From positions 28,927 to 92,926 of the forward strand of contig CAZKVJ010000016.1 of the NCBI GenBank assembly GCA_964556225.1: a stretch of DNA of 64,000 nt, read 5' to 3'. A program made the translations under genes and the position numbers. Below, one piece after another: positions 42,810-49,958 of the stretch (positions are counted from its first letter, which is position 1; each line of letters starts with the position of its first letter). Source of the DNA: CAZKVJ01 sp964556225 (GTDB taxonomy: Bacteria; Actinomycetota; Acidimicrobiia; Acidimicrobiales; Ilumatobacteraceae). The notes under the pieces were generated by a model. That model worked only from the letters and a program-made list of their open reading frames with translations. It ran no database searches and was not told the origin of the DNA.

Positions 42810-43847
42810 ATGACCGAGGAACGAGCACCTCTGCGCGTCGCGCTGATCGGGTACGGGCTGGCGGGCGAGTACTTCCACGCGCCGTTCATCACCACCACGC
42901 CCGGGCTGGAGCTGGCCACGGTCGTCACGTCGAACGAGGGGCGCGCCGCTCGTGCCCGGACTCGCTGTCCGGGTGTGCGGGTGCTAGCGCGTGCCGACGA
43001 GCTGTGGCCGCTCGCCGCCGAGCACGACCTCGTCGTGGTGGCGAGCCCGAACCGGGTGCACTACGAGCAGGCGGCAGCGGCGATCGCTGCCGGGCTCCAC
43101 GTGGTGATCGACAAGCCGGTCACTCCCACGGCAGCAGAGGGGTGGGAGCTGATCGAGCTGGCCCGCCGTCGGGGCGTCGCGCTCACGGTGTTCCAGAACC
43201 GGCGCTGGGACGCCGAGATCCGCACGCTGCGCCGCCTGCTCGGCGAGGGCGCGCTCGGCGAGGTGTGGCGCTTCGAGTCCCGCTTCGAGCGGTGGCGCCC
43301 GCGCCCCGACCTCGGTCAGTGGCGCGAGCAGGGCGACCCCCGCGAAGCGGGCGGCCTGCTGTTCGATCTCGGTGCTCACCTCGTCGACCAGGCGGTCCTG
43401 CTGTTCGGGTGGCCGACCGAGGTGTACGCCGAGGTGCGTCGCCGGCGGCCCGGCGTAGCCGTGGATGACGACGCGTTCCTCGCGCTGTGCCACCCCGGCG
43501 GGGAGATCTCCCATCTGTGGGTCAGCGCCACGGCGGCGCACCTCGGTCCTCGCCTGCGGGTGCTCGGCTCGACGGCGGCGTACTTGGTCGACACCCTCGA
43601 CGGCCAGGAGCTCAAGCTGCTGGCGGGCATCCGGCCCGACGACCCGGCATTCGGCGAGGTGCCACCCGAACGGTGGGGGCGGCTCGTGGTCGGCGACGTC
43701 GCGTCACCAGTGCCGTTCGAACCGGGTCACTACGGGCCGTTCTACGTGGGCGTGGTCGACGCAATCACCGGTGGTGCCCCGCCGCCGGTGGATCCCGCCG
43801 ACTCGGTGCGCATCATCGAGCTGCTGGAGCGTGTCCGCAGCAGCTGA
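42810..43847 (+). CDS. Gfo/Idh/MocA-family oxidoreductase
   Basis: A 345-residue NAD(P)-dependent oxidoreductase. The Rossmann motif is VALIGYGLAGEYFHAPF (about 10-26), the EKP-like motif HVVIDKPVT (about 96-104) has D-K-P with aspartate, and QWREQGDPREAGGLLFDLGAHLVDQ (about 170-194) contains the conserved GGxxxDxGxHxxD. These enzymes oxidise or reduce sugars, inositols or biliverdin-like substrates. The start follows CAGAGG. It is divergent from the M50 gene. The substrate is not evident from context. Confidence 0.88.
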   Translation: MTEERAPLRVALIGYGLAGEYFHAPFITTTPGLELATVVTSNEGRAARARTRCPGVRVLARADELWPLAAEHDLVVVASPNRVHYEQAAAAIAAGLHVVIDKPVTPTAAEGWELIELARRRGVALTVFQNRRWDAEIRTLRRLLGEGALGEVWRFESRFERWRPRPDLGQWREQGDPREAGGLLFDLGAHLVDQAVLLFGWPTEVYAEVRRRRPGVAVDDDAFLALCHPGGEISHLWVSATAAHLGPRLRVLGSTAAYLVDTLDGQELKLLAGIRPDDPAFGEVPPERWGRLVVGDVASPVPFEPGHYGPFYVGVVDAITGGAPPPVDPADSVRIIELLERVRSS

Positions 43848-43878
43848 CGTCGGTGCGAGGGGCGTCGGCCACACCGAC

Positions 43879-43884
43879 CAGACT
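43879..43884 (+). promoter_or_regulatory. -10-like box before the third acyl-CoA dehydrogenase
   Basis: CAGACT, six bases before the GTG at 43891. The same box recurs at 59666-59671 at similar spacing. Confidence 0.35.
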
Positions 43885-43890
43885 GACGCC

Positions 43891-45123
43891 GTGACCGACA
43901 CGACCGCCTCCGCCGACGCGTCCACCGACGCCGAGACCCGCCAAGTCCTCGACGCCATCGACCGCTTCCTCGCCGAGCACGACCCGCACACCATGGACGC
44001 CGTCGCGTTCCGTGGCGCCCGCTACGACGCCGGCCTGGCGTGGGTGCACTTCCCGGTTGGCTTCGGCGGTCTGGGTGTCCGCCCGGAGCTGAACCGGCTC
44101 GTCGAGCGACGTCTGCACCAGGCAGGGGGACCGCCGATGGACCCGACGACGTTCTTCCTCGCGCTCGCCGGGCCGACCATCGTCACCCACGGCACCGACG
44201 AGCAGCGGCGGCGGTTCCTGCGCCCGATGTTCACCGGCGAGGAGCGGTGGTGCCAGCTGTTCAGCGAGCCCGGCGCAGGCAGCGACTTCGCCGGCCTGGC
44301 CACCCGTGCGGTGCGCGATGGCGAGGAGTGGGTCGTCAACGGCCAGAAGGTGTGGAACACGCTGGCCCACCTGGCCGACTGGGGGATGCTCGTCACCCGC
44401 ACGGACCCGGACCAGCCCAAGCACAAGGGCATGACCTACTTCGCCGTCGACATGCACTCGCCCGGCGTCGAGGTCCGCCCGCTGCGCCAGATCACCGGCG
44501 AGGCCGAGTTCAACGAGGTGTACCTCACCGATGCCCGGGTGCCGGACGAGCACCGCATCGGTGCCGTCGGCGAGGGCTGGCGCGTCGCGCTCACCACGCT
44601 GATGAACGAGCGTACGGCGATCGGCGGCAGCGGCAGCGCCAGCGAGCCGCCGCGGGGCGGACCGGTGGTCGACGCGGTGCGGATCTGGCGCGAGCTGCCC
44701 GAGGGCGAGCGCACGCCGGTCCGGCGCGACCAGCTGATGCAGCTGTGGGTGCGGGGCGAGGTGCTGCGCCTCACCAACAAGCGAGCCAGCGAGAACATGC
44801 GGGTGGGCAACCCCGGCCCCGAGGGCAGCGTGGCCAAGCTGGCGTACGCCGAGCTGAACAAGGCGCTCTACGAGCACTGCATCGACCTGCTCGGCATGGA
44901 CGGCCAGACCGGGTACGACTACACGTTCCGCCGGGCCGACGCACTCGACGTCGCCGGCACGTCGCACGGCGTGCGCTACGCCTTCTTGCGGGTGCGGGCC
45001 AACTCGATCGAGGGCGGGACCTCGGAGATCATGCGCAACATCCTGGGCGAGCAGGTGCTCGGCCTGCCCGGCGAGCCACGGGTCGACAAGGACCTCCCCT
45101 GGGCGCAGGTGCCGCGCAGCTGA
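43891..45123 (+). CDS. acyl-CoA dehydrogenase
   Basis: A 410-residue FAD enzyme of the acyl-CoA dehydrogenase superfamily. FSEPGAGSDFAGLATRA (about 126-142), WVVNGQKVWNTLAHLADWG (about 147-165) and IEGGTSEIMRNILGEQVLGLPGEP near the C-terminus are present. Its middle has an insertion with GGSGSASEPPRGG (about 248-260), a Gly/Ser/Pro-rich loop. It is separate from the pair at 36-38 kb. Possible role in branched-chain, aromatic or sterol-type acid degradation; substrate unproven. Start GTG with CAGACT six bases upstream. Confidence 0.88.
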   Translation: MTDTTASADASTDAETRQVLDAIDRFLAEHDPHTMDAVAFRGARYDAGLAWVHFPVGFGGLGVRPELNRLVERRLHQAGGPPMDPTTFFLALAGPTIVTHGTDEQRRRFLRPMFTGEERWCQLFSEPGAGSDFAGLATRAVRDGEEWVVNGQKVWNTLAHLADWGMLVTRTDPDQPKHKGMTYFAVDMHSPGVEVRPLRQITGEAEFNEVYLTDARVPDEHRIGAVGEGWRVALTTLMNERTAIGGSGSASEPPRGGPVVDAVRIWRELPEGERTPVRRDQLMQLWVRGEVLRLTNKRASENMRVGNPGPEGSVAKLAYAELNKALYEHCIDLLGMDGQTGYDYTFRRADALDVAGTSHGVRYAFLRVRANSIEGGTSEIMRNILGEQVLGLPGEPRVDKDLPWAQVPRS

Positions 45124-45137
45124 CGATCAGGCCATGA

Positions 45138-45728
45138 TCAGATGCCGGCGGCGGCGAGCTGCTTGCCGGTGCCGCGCATCCCGAACGCCAGCACGATCTC
45201 GGTGATGCCCCGGAACAGGGCGAAGAACCCGACCCACAGGATCAACAGCGCGGCGCGGGCCGGGACGTACTGCTGTGAGGCCCAGAAGCCGAGCAGCAGC
45301 TCGAAGATGCCGACGACCAGACCGAGCCACCAGAGCTCGTTCACGTCGCGCTCGACCACCGACGACACGATCTGCACGAGGCCCATCAGCACCAGCACCA
45401 ACCCGAAGGCGGCCGCGATCGCCCAGAACGTGTCCTCCGGGTTGACGAACGCGTAGAGCGCCCCGAGGAGCAGGATCAGCCCGAGCACAAGGTTGAGCCA
45501 GCGCCAGCCGCTGCTGCGCACGCCGAAGATGAGCAGCTCGTTGAGGCCGGCGCCGATGAACATGACCCCGACCAGCACCCCGACCGTGGTGACGGACGTG
45601 GTGGTGAACCGCAGCACCATCACCGACACGACGAGCCAGATCAGCCCGGTGACCAGGAACACCCACCACAGCCGGGTGACATCGCGGATGCCCCGCAGCC
45701 GGTCCATCGTGTCCGTCGAGCTCGCCAT
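45138..45728 (-). CDS. HdeD-like membrane protein (DUF308)
   Basis: A 196-residue integral-membrane protein with about six hydrophobic helices in two repeats of three, as in the DUF308/HdeD family (acid-resistance membrane protein of E. coli). WWVFLVTGLIWLVVSVMVL starts helix 1; GIFELLLGFWASQQ and ILWVGFFALFRGITEIVLAF form the second half. Function in acid resistance is known only in E. coli; here it is uncertain. A GAAAGGGCG Shine-Dalgarno lies upstream of the start at 45728. It is convergent with the acyl-CoA dehydrogenase gene, 14 bases apart. Confidence 0.85.
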   Translation of the reverse strand: MASSTDTMDRLRGIRDVTRLWWVFLVTGLIWLVVSVMVLRFTTTSVTTVGVLVGVMFIGAGLNELLIFGVRSSGWRWLNLVLGLILLLGALYAFVNPEDTFWAIAAAFGLVLVLMGLVQIVSSVVERDVNELWWLGLVVGIFELLLGFWASQQYVPARAALLILWVGFFALFRGITEIVLAFGMRGTGKQLAAAGI

Positions 45729-45819
45729 CTCGATCGCCCTTTCTCACCCTCACGGCCGGACCCATGCCGGCGCGCGGAATGTACCGAATCGGTTGCCGGG
45801 CGCCGTGGATGCGCCCAGG

Positions 45820-46254
45820 TCAGTGTGGGGTGGCGGCGAGTGCGACGAGCCAGGCCGGCAGGCGCGTCGGGCGCCCGTCGGTGGTGACGCAGCCGTGGGC
45901 CGTGACCGCGGTGGCCCGCCGCTCGCCCTCGACCGTGAGCAGGTAGGCCATCTGGAAGCTGGCCCGGCGGGCAGCGGCCAGGACCAGGTGCACGTCAACG
46001 AGGTCGTCGAAGCGCAGCGGCTGCTCGTAGCGCACGTGCGCCTCGAGCACGGTGTAGTCGACGCCCTCCTGGCGAAGTGCCGCGTACGGGTGGCCGAGAT
46101 GACGCAGGTACGCGACCCGGGCCTCCTCCAGGTAGGGGAGGTAGCGGGAGTGGTGGACGATCCCCATCGCGTCCGTCTCGGCGAAGCGGACGCGGATCCG
46201 GTGGGCGAACGGGTACTGGCCGGGGTCGGTGGGCGGCCGGACGTCGAGGCGCAC
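45820..46254 (-). CDS. acyl-CoA thioesterase (YbgC/FadM type)
   Basis: A 144-residue hot-dog-fold thioesterase. RVRFAETDAMGIVHHSRYLPYLEEARVAYL (about 20-50) contains the Asp (D28 region) of the YbgC/4-hydroxybenzoyl-CoA thioesterase family; EAHVRYEQPLRFDD (about 72-85) is the second conserved strand. It hydrolyses acyl-CoA or acyl-carrier-protein thioesters, in keeping with the nearby acyl-CoA genes. GTG start with TAGCGT seven bases upstream, and no Shine-Dalgarno. Confidence 0.87.
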   Translation of the reverse strand: MRLDVRPPTDPGQYPFAHRIRVRFAETDAMGIVHHSRYLPYLEEARVAYLRHLGHPYAALRQEGVDYTVLEAHVRYEQPLRFDDLVDVHLVLAAARRASFQMAYLLTVEGERRATAVTAHGCVTTDGRPTRLPAWLVALAATPH

Positions 46255-46261
46255 GGCAGCG

Positions 46262-46267
46262 ACGCTA
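46262..46267 (-). promoter_or_regulatory. -10 box of leaderless thioesterase promoter
   Basis: TAGCGT on the minus strand, seven bases before the GTG at 46254. On the plus strand TACGAT at 46294-46299 could serve the divergent esterase gene. Confidence 0.45.
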
Positions 46268-46353
46268 CTGATCGGTCGGGGCCGGCGCAGGCCTACGATC
46301 GGCGGCGTTCGTGATCACCGGCCGGTCCCGGCCGTCGTCAAGGAGGCGCTCCC

Positions 46354-47295
46354 ATGCCCGTCCACCCGGAGTTCCAGCTCCTCTTGGACCTGGTGTCGGC
46401 GTCGGCGGCCGCTGCCCCGCCGATCGCCGAGCAGACCCCCGAGATGGGGCGCGAGACGTACGCCGGGCTGTCGGCGATCGCGGGGACCGGACCGGAGGTG
46501 ACCTCCGTCGAGGATCGGACCATCGACGGTCCGGCCGGCGATCTGACGGTGCGGGTCTACCGGCCGGACGGGGACCGCCCCTTCGGCATCACGGTGTTCT
46601 TCCACGGTGGTGGGTGGGTCATCGGCGACCTCGACACCCACGACACGGTCTGCCGTGAGCTGGCGGCGGGAGCGGGGTGCGTCGTGGTGTCGGTCGACTA
46701 CCGGCTGGCGCCGGAGCACCGCTTCCCGGCGGCGATCGAGGACTGCTGGGCGGCCACGAAGTGGGTGGGGGAGCATGCCGCCGAGCTCGGCGGTGACCCG
46801 GACCGGATCGCCATCGCCGGTGACTCGGCCGGCGGCAACCTGGCCGCCGTCGTCGCCCTGCTGGCCCGAGAGCACGGGGGTCCCGAGATCAAGGCTCAGG
46901 TGCTCGTGTACCCGGCCACGGACCTCACCGATGCCGAGTACCCCTCCCGCGTCGACAACGCTGCCGGCTACCTGCTGGAGGCGGCCCAGATGGAGTGGTT
47001 CATGGATCACTACGTGCCCGACCGTGAGCTGCGCAGCGACTGGCGGCTGTCGCCGCTGAGGGCGGGGAGCCACGCCGGCCTCGCCCCGGCGTTGATCATC
47101 ACCGCCGAGTACGACCCGCTCCGGGACGAGGGCATCGCCTACGCCGACGCGCTGCGCGCTGCCGGCGTCGACGTGGAGCACACCAACTACGAAGGGGCGA
47201 TCCACGTGTTCTTCCAGCTGCCGGCCACCGAGCTGGGCCGCCGCGCGCTCGACCAGGCGATCAGCACCTTGCGCACCGCGCTGGCGCCGTCATGA
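46354..47295 (+). CDS. alpha/beta hydrolase, hormone-sensitive-lipase-like (esterase)
   Basis: A 313-residue serine hydrolase of the HSL (GDXG) family. The oxyanion motif HGGGWV is near residue 85, the nucleophile elbow GDSAGG near 152, and the acid/base residues are probably Asp near EYDPLRDEG and His in AIHVFFQL. It hydrolyses ester bonds of short to medium acyl groups. ATG with a strong AAGGAGG Shine-Dalgarno. The stop overlaps the start of the next gene (ATGA), making a coupled pair. Confidence 0.9.
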   Translation: MPVHPEFQLLLDLVSASAAAAPPIAEQTPEMGRETYAGLSAIAGTGPEVTSVEDRTIDGPAGDLTVRVYRPDGDRPFGITVFFHGGGWVIGDLDTHDTVCRELAAGAGCVVVSVDYRLAPEHRFPAAIEDCWAATKWVGEHAAELGGDPDRIAIAGDSAGGNLAAVVALLAREHGGPEIKAQVLVYPATDLTDAEYPSRVDNAAGYLLEAAQMEWFMDHYVPDRELRSDWRLSPLRAGSHAGLAPALIITAEYDPLRDEGIAYADALRAAGVDVEHTNYEGAIHVFFQLPATELGRRALDQAISTLRTALAPS

Positions 47296-47693
47296 GCATC
47301 CCCGTCGCGCTCGACGAGCTCCGCTCCACGTCCGGCGGGTACCGCTTCGCGTACCTGATGACCATCGCCGACGACGGACGCCCGCACGCGGTGGCCGTGT
47401 CACCGACCCATGACGGTGCGGTGCTGGTGGTTGCCGGCGTCGGGCGCCGCACGGCCGCCAACGCCGAGGCTCGACCCGTGGTCGCGCTGGTGTGGCCACC
47501 GGATGACCTCGGTGGCTACAGCCTGATCGTCGACGGTGACGCCACCGTCGATCGCTCCGGCTCGGGCTCGGGCAACGGCGACGGTACGACGGTGCGCGTG
47601 CGCCCCACCAAGGCGGTGCTGCACCGGCCGGCGCCGAGCCCGGACCCGACCTCGTCGTGCACCAGCGACTGCCGGTCGGTCCCGCTCGACTGA
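47292..47693 (+). CDS. PPOX-class flavin-binding-like protein
   Basis: A 133-residue protein resembling the pyridoxamine 5'-phosphate oxidase split-barrel fold: FAYLMTIADDGRPHAVAVSP (about 19-38) and VLVVAGVGRRTAANAEARPVV (about 45-65) are the first strands and the FMN-binding region. The C-terminal 45 residues (GSGSGNGDGTTV and PAPSPDPTSSC) are Gly/Ser/Pro-rich, shorter and less conserved than family norms. Flavin or F420 binding is possible but unproven. It is translationally coupled to the preceding esterase. Confidence 0.75.
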   Translation: MSIPVALDELRSTSGGYRFAYLMTIADDGRPHAVAVSPTHDGAVLVVAGVGRRTAANAEARPVVALVWPPDDLGGYSLIVDGDATVDRSGSGSGNGDGTTVRVRPTKAVLHRPAPSPDPTSSCTSDCRSVPLD

Positions 47694-47704
47694 AAGGGGC
47701 CGCG

Positions 47705-48199
47705 GTGGCGCGTGGTGGGACGCCCGCGATCGTCGCCCTCGAGCGCGCCGGGGTGGTCTTTCACCTCCACTCGTTCGAGCACGACGAGTCGGCAGGTGGC
47801 TACGGGAGGGCAGCAGCGGCGGCGCTCGGGGTGGACGAGCAGCGCGTGTTCAAGACGCTGCTCGCCCGCGTCGACGGTCGCCCGGTGGTCGCGATCGTGC
47901 CGGTCGGCGGCCAGCTGTCGTTGAAGGAGCTGGCGGCGGCACTCGGGGCCAAGCGGGCCGAGATGCTCGACCCCGCCGACGCCCAGCGGATCACCGGCTA
48001 CGTGGTCGGGGGGATCAGCCCGTTCGGCCAGCGCACCCGGTTGGTGACCGTCGCGGACGAGTCGCTGCTCCTCCACGAGACGGTGTTCGTGAGCGGCGGA
48101 CGTCGCGGCCTCGACGTGGAGATGGCCCCGGACGACCTGATCCGCCTGCTCGACGCCCACACCGCCCCTCTCCTCTCCGCTTCTGGTCCCAGGAAGTAG
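47705..48199 (+). CDS. ybaK: YbaK/EbsC-family Cys-tRNA(Pro) deacylase
   Basis: A 164-residue protein of the aminoacyl-tRNA deacylase (YbaK/EbsC) family, which removes cysteine wrongly attached to tRNA-Pro. VFKTLLARVDGRPVVAIVPV (about 55-74) holds the conserved lysine; RAEMLDPADAQRITGYVVGGISPFG (about 97-121) holds the GGxSPxG motif. GTG 47705 is chosen because GAAAGGGG lies upstream; an alternative GTG at 47657 would add 16 residues and overlap the preceding gene further. The stop codon falls inside the left arm of a palindrome (48181-48227). Confidence 0.9.
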   Translation: MARGGTPAIVALERAGVVFHLHSFEHDESAGGYGRAAAAALGVDEQRVFKTLLARVDGRPVVAIVPVGGQLSLKELAAALGAKRAEMLDPADAQRITGYVVGGISPFGQRTRLVTVADESLLLHETVFVSGGRRGLDVEMAPDDLIRLLDAHTAPLLSASGPRK

Positions 48200-48227
48200 C
48201 GCTGAGCGCTACTTCCTGGGACCAGAA
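48181..48227. repeat. perfect 47-base palindrome, 23-bp arms
   Basis: TTCTGGTCCCAGGAAGTAGC and three further bases (48181-48203) are exactly complementary to 48205-48227, with a single G between. It overlaps the ybaK stop and lies before the convergent secreted-protein gene. As RNA it would fold into a long hairpin with a small loop. No T tract follows. It shares TTCTGG/CCAGAA ends with 46-118 and TTCTGG...GTAGCG with 63931-63951. Could be a bidirectional terminator or a dispersed element. Confidence 0.9.
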
Positions 48228-48250
48228 CTGTGCAGTTGGCGCGAATGGGA

Positions 48251-49054
48251 TCAGCGGGTGACGAGCGCTTGGATCTCGGCGACCGTGACGGGTTGTCCAG
48301 CCCAGGTGGTGTGACCGGCGAGCGGGCCGCCGGCCCCGGTGCTCGACATCCACGAGATCTGCCACTCGATCGCCACCCGGGCCGGGAAGCGACCGCTCGG
48401 ATGGACCGCCGACGCGTGGACGTACGTGTACGAGCAGGGGCTGGCCGACGAGTCGCCGTCGGTGGGCTGCCAGATCCGACCAGGACCGCTGCAGGCGACG
48501 GGCCCGGCACCGAGGGGTCCGTCGCCCGGGTCGAGCACCAAGCGGGTGGGCAGGGCAGTCGTCGTGGCCCACAGCGGGCCCGTCGGCGTCGGGACCCACG
48601 CCGTGATCGACACCGGCCGCCACACCCGGGGGTCGGTCCAGAACCACGTGCCCACCCGCACGACCGTTCGATCGGCCGCCGGTGCGAAGCCGGGCCGGGG
48701 GAGCGGCAGCCGGGCGCGCAGCAGGTCGGCGGCGTGCTCGGCCAGCGACGACGGGGTGAGCCGGGGGATCCAGTGCAACGTCGTCCCGGTGGGGCACACC
48801 CGATCGAACATCTGGTAGGTGACGCCGCCCGTGGTGCGCAGCACCGGACCCTGCCCGCCGATGATCGCGTCGTGGGGGAGGGTCGGGCGCCAGCGGCAGT
48901 CGCTGGCATCCGTCCCGTCGGTGTCCGGCACGCGGCCGGTCTGCACGCCGGCCCAGATCTCGCCACCACCCGCGCCCCCGGAGCCGTCGGCCAGGGCGGT
49001 GGGTGGGGCGGGCACGGCGACGCCGAGCGCGGCGAGCAGCAGCGCAGCACGCAT
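48251..49054 (-). CDS. secreted protein of an actinobacterial family, function unknown
   Basis: A 267-residue exported protein. MRAALLLAALGVAVPAPPTALA is a signal peptide with likely cleavage near ALA-DG. The mature part contains a conserved beta-rich core: TWFWTDPRVWRPVSITAWV (about 125-143), LVLDPGDGPLGAGPVACSGPG (about 160-180) and CSYTYVHAS near 200, a pattern I recognise from secreted actinobacterial proteins often next to septum/plasmid-type genes, though I cannot name a function. Four cysteines in the mature part could form two disulfides. ATG 49054 overlaps the TGA of the upstream lipoprotein (TGATG), so the two are coupled; a start at 49066 is possible. Confidence 0.78.
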   Translation of the reverse strand: MRAALLLAALGVAVPAPPTALADGSGGAGGGEIWAGVQTGRVPDTDGTDASDCRWRPTLPHDAIIGGQGPVLRTTGGVTYQMFDRVCPTGTTLHWIPRLTPSSLAEHAADLLRARLPLPRPGFAPAADRTVVRVGTWFWTDPRVWRPVSITAWVPTPTGPLWATTTALPTRLVLDPGDGPLGAGPVACSGPGRIWQPTDGDSSASPCSYTYVHASAVHPSGRFPARVAIEWQISWMSSTGAGGPLAGHTTWAGQPVTVAEIQALVTR

Positions 49055-49698
49055 CACGCGGGGCATCGGGCCACCCCCGGGTAGTAGCCGAGCTGCTCGA
49101 CGGTCCGTCGCCGCCAGCCGGTCGCCTCGTGCTGCATCCCCCATCGCCAGCGGTACGAGCCGAGCGAGTCGTCGAAGATGACGTCGTCGAGGGGGTCGGT
49201 CGGGTCCGCCACGTCCACCAGCAGCATTCCGTCGGTCACGCACGCCACGACGACGGCCACCTCGTCGCCGGTGATCTCGGCCGACTCGACCACGAGCTGC
49301 AGCGGGCCGGAGCCCGGCACCACACGGAGGTGTTCGCGGACCAGCTCGTCGAGGCGCGCCTGGAGCTGCACCGCGGCGGGTGAGCCGGCCACGGCGATGG
49401 CGCCCACGTCACACCGCTCCGGTGCCGCCAGGCAGAGATGGGACGCCTCCCAGGTGGCGGTGGTGTCGGCCGAGAGAGTCGTCGCCGCGTCAGCGCTCGG
49501 TGGCGCGGCGATCGACGTCGTTGGTGCCGGCGCCACCGCGGTGGTCGTGGTCGCCGGCCGGGGCGCAGCCGTGGCCGGGCGCAGATCGGCCGTGGTCGCC
49601 GGCGGGCGTTCGAGCACCGTCGCCGTGCCGGATGGCGCGCACGCGCCGAGCATCGTGAGCGCGCCCCCCACCAGGGTGGCGCGGATCCGCCGTGTCAT
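49054..49698 (-). CDS. lipoprotein of unknown function
   Basis: A 214-residue protein with a lipoprotein signal: MTRRIRATLVGGALTMLGACAPSG, lipobox LGAC with Cys19/20. A Thr/Ala/Pro-rich linker (about 20-75, with TTTTAVAPAPTTS) leads to a folded domain (about 80-214) with two cysteines near the start (CLAAPERC) and RVVPGSGPLQLVVE. It is coupled to the secreted protein downstream by TGATG. Start ATG 49698 is preceded by GGGAGCC. No functional family identified. The 260 bases upstream (49699-49958) separate it from the divergent helicase; they show no gene. Confidence 0.78.
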   Translation of the reverse strand: MTRRIRATLVGGALTMLGACAPSGTATVLERPPATTADLRPATAAPRPATTTTAVAPAPTTSIAAPPSADAATTLSADTTATWEASHLCLAAPERCDVGAIAVAGSPAAVQLQARLDELVREHLRVVPGSGPLQLVVESAEITGDEVAVVVACVTDGMLLVDVADPTDPLDDVIFDDSLGSYRWRWGMQHEATGWRRRTVEQLGYYPGVARCPA

Positions 49699-49958
49699 CA
49701 AGGCTCCCTTCCGCCGTGTTCGCCCCACATGTGTGCCCGGTGAGGGTCGGCTCGGAAGCCTGCACGCCGATCCCGCCCAATCACCGCGCTCCGTCACTAT
49801 CTTGTCACACTCCGTGTCCACCTCTCGACTCGGAGCGGGCGATGAGGTGGTCGTTGGTTGGCCGAAGCGTGTCGATAGAGTGGATGGACTCTGGTTCCCG
49901 GGGCGGACCCAACTGGGGCCAGCGATCACGACCACCAGCCGAGGGGCGACCGCACGGC

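Noticed and set aside
49699..49958. Rifampicin-associated element upstream of the HelD-like gene
   Set aside because: I found no matching inverted repeat there, so resistance-type regulation is not supported.
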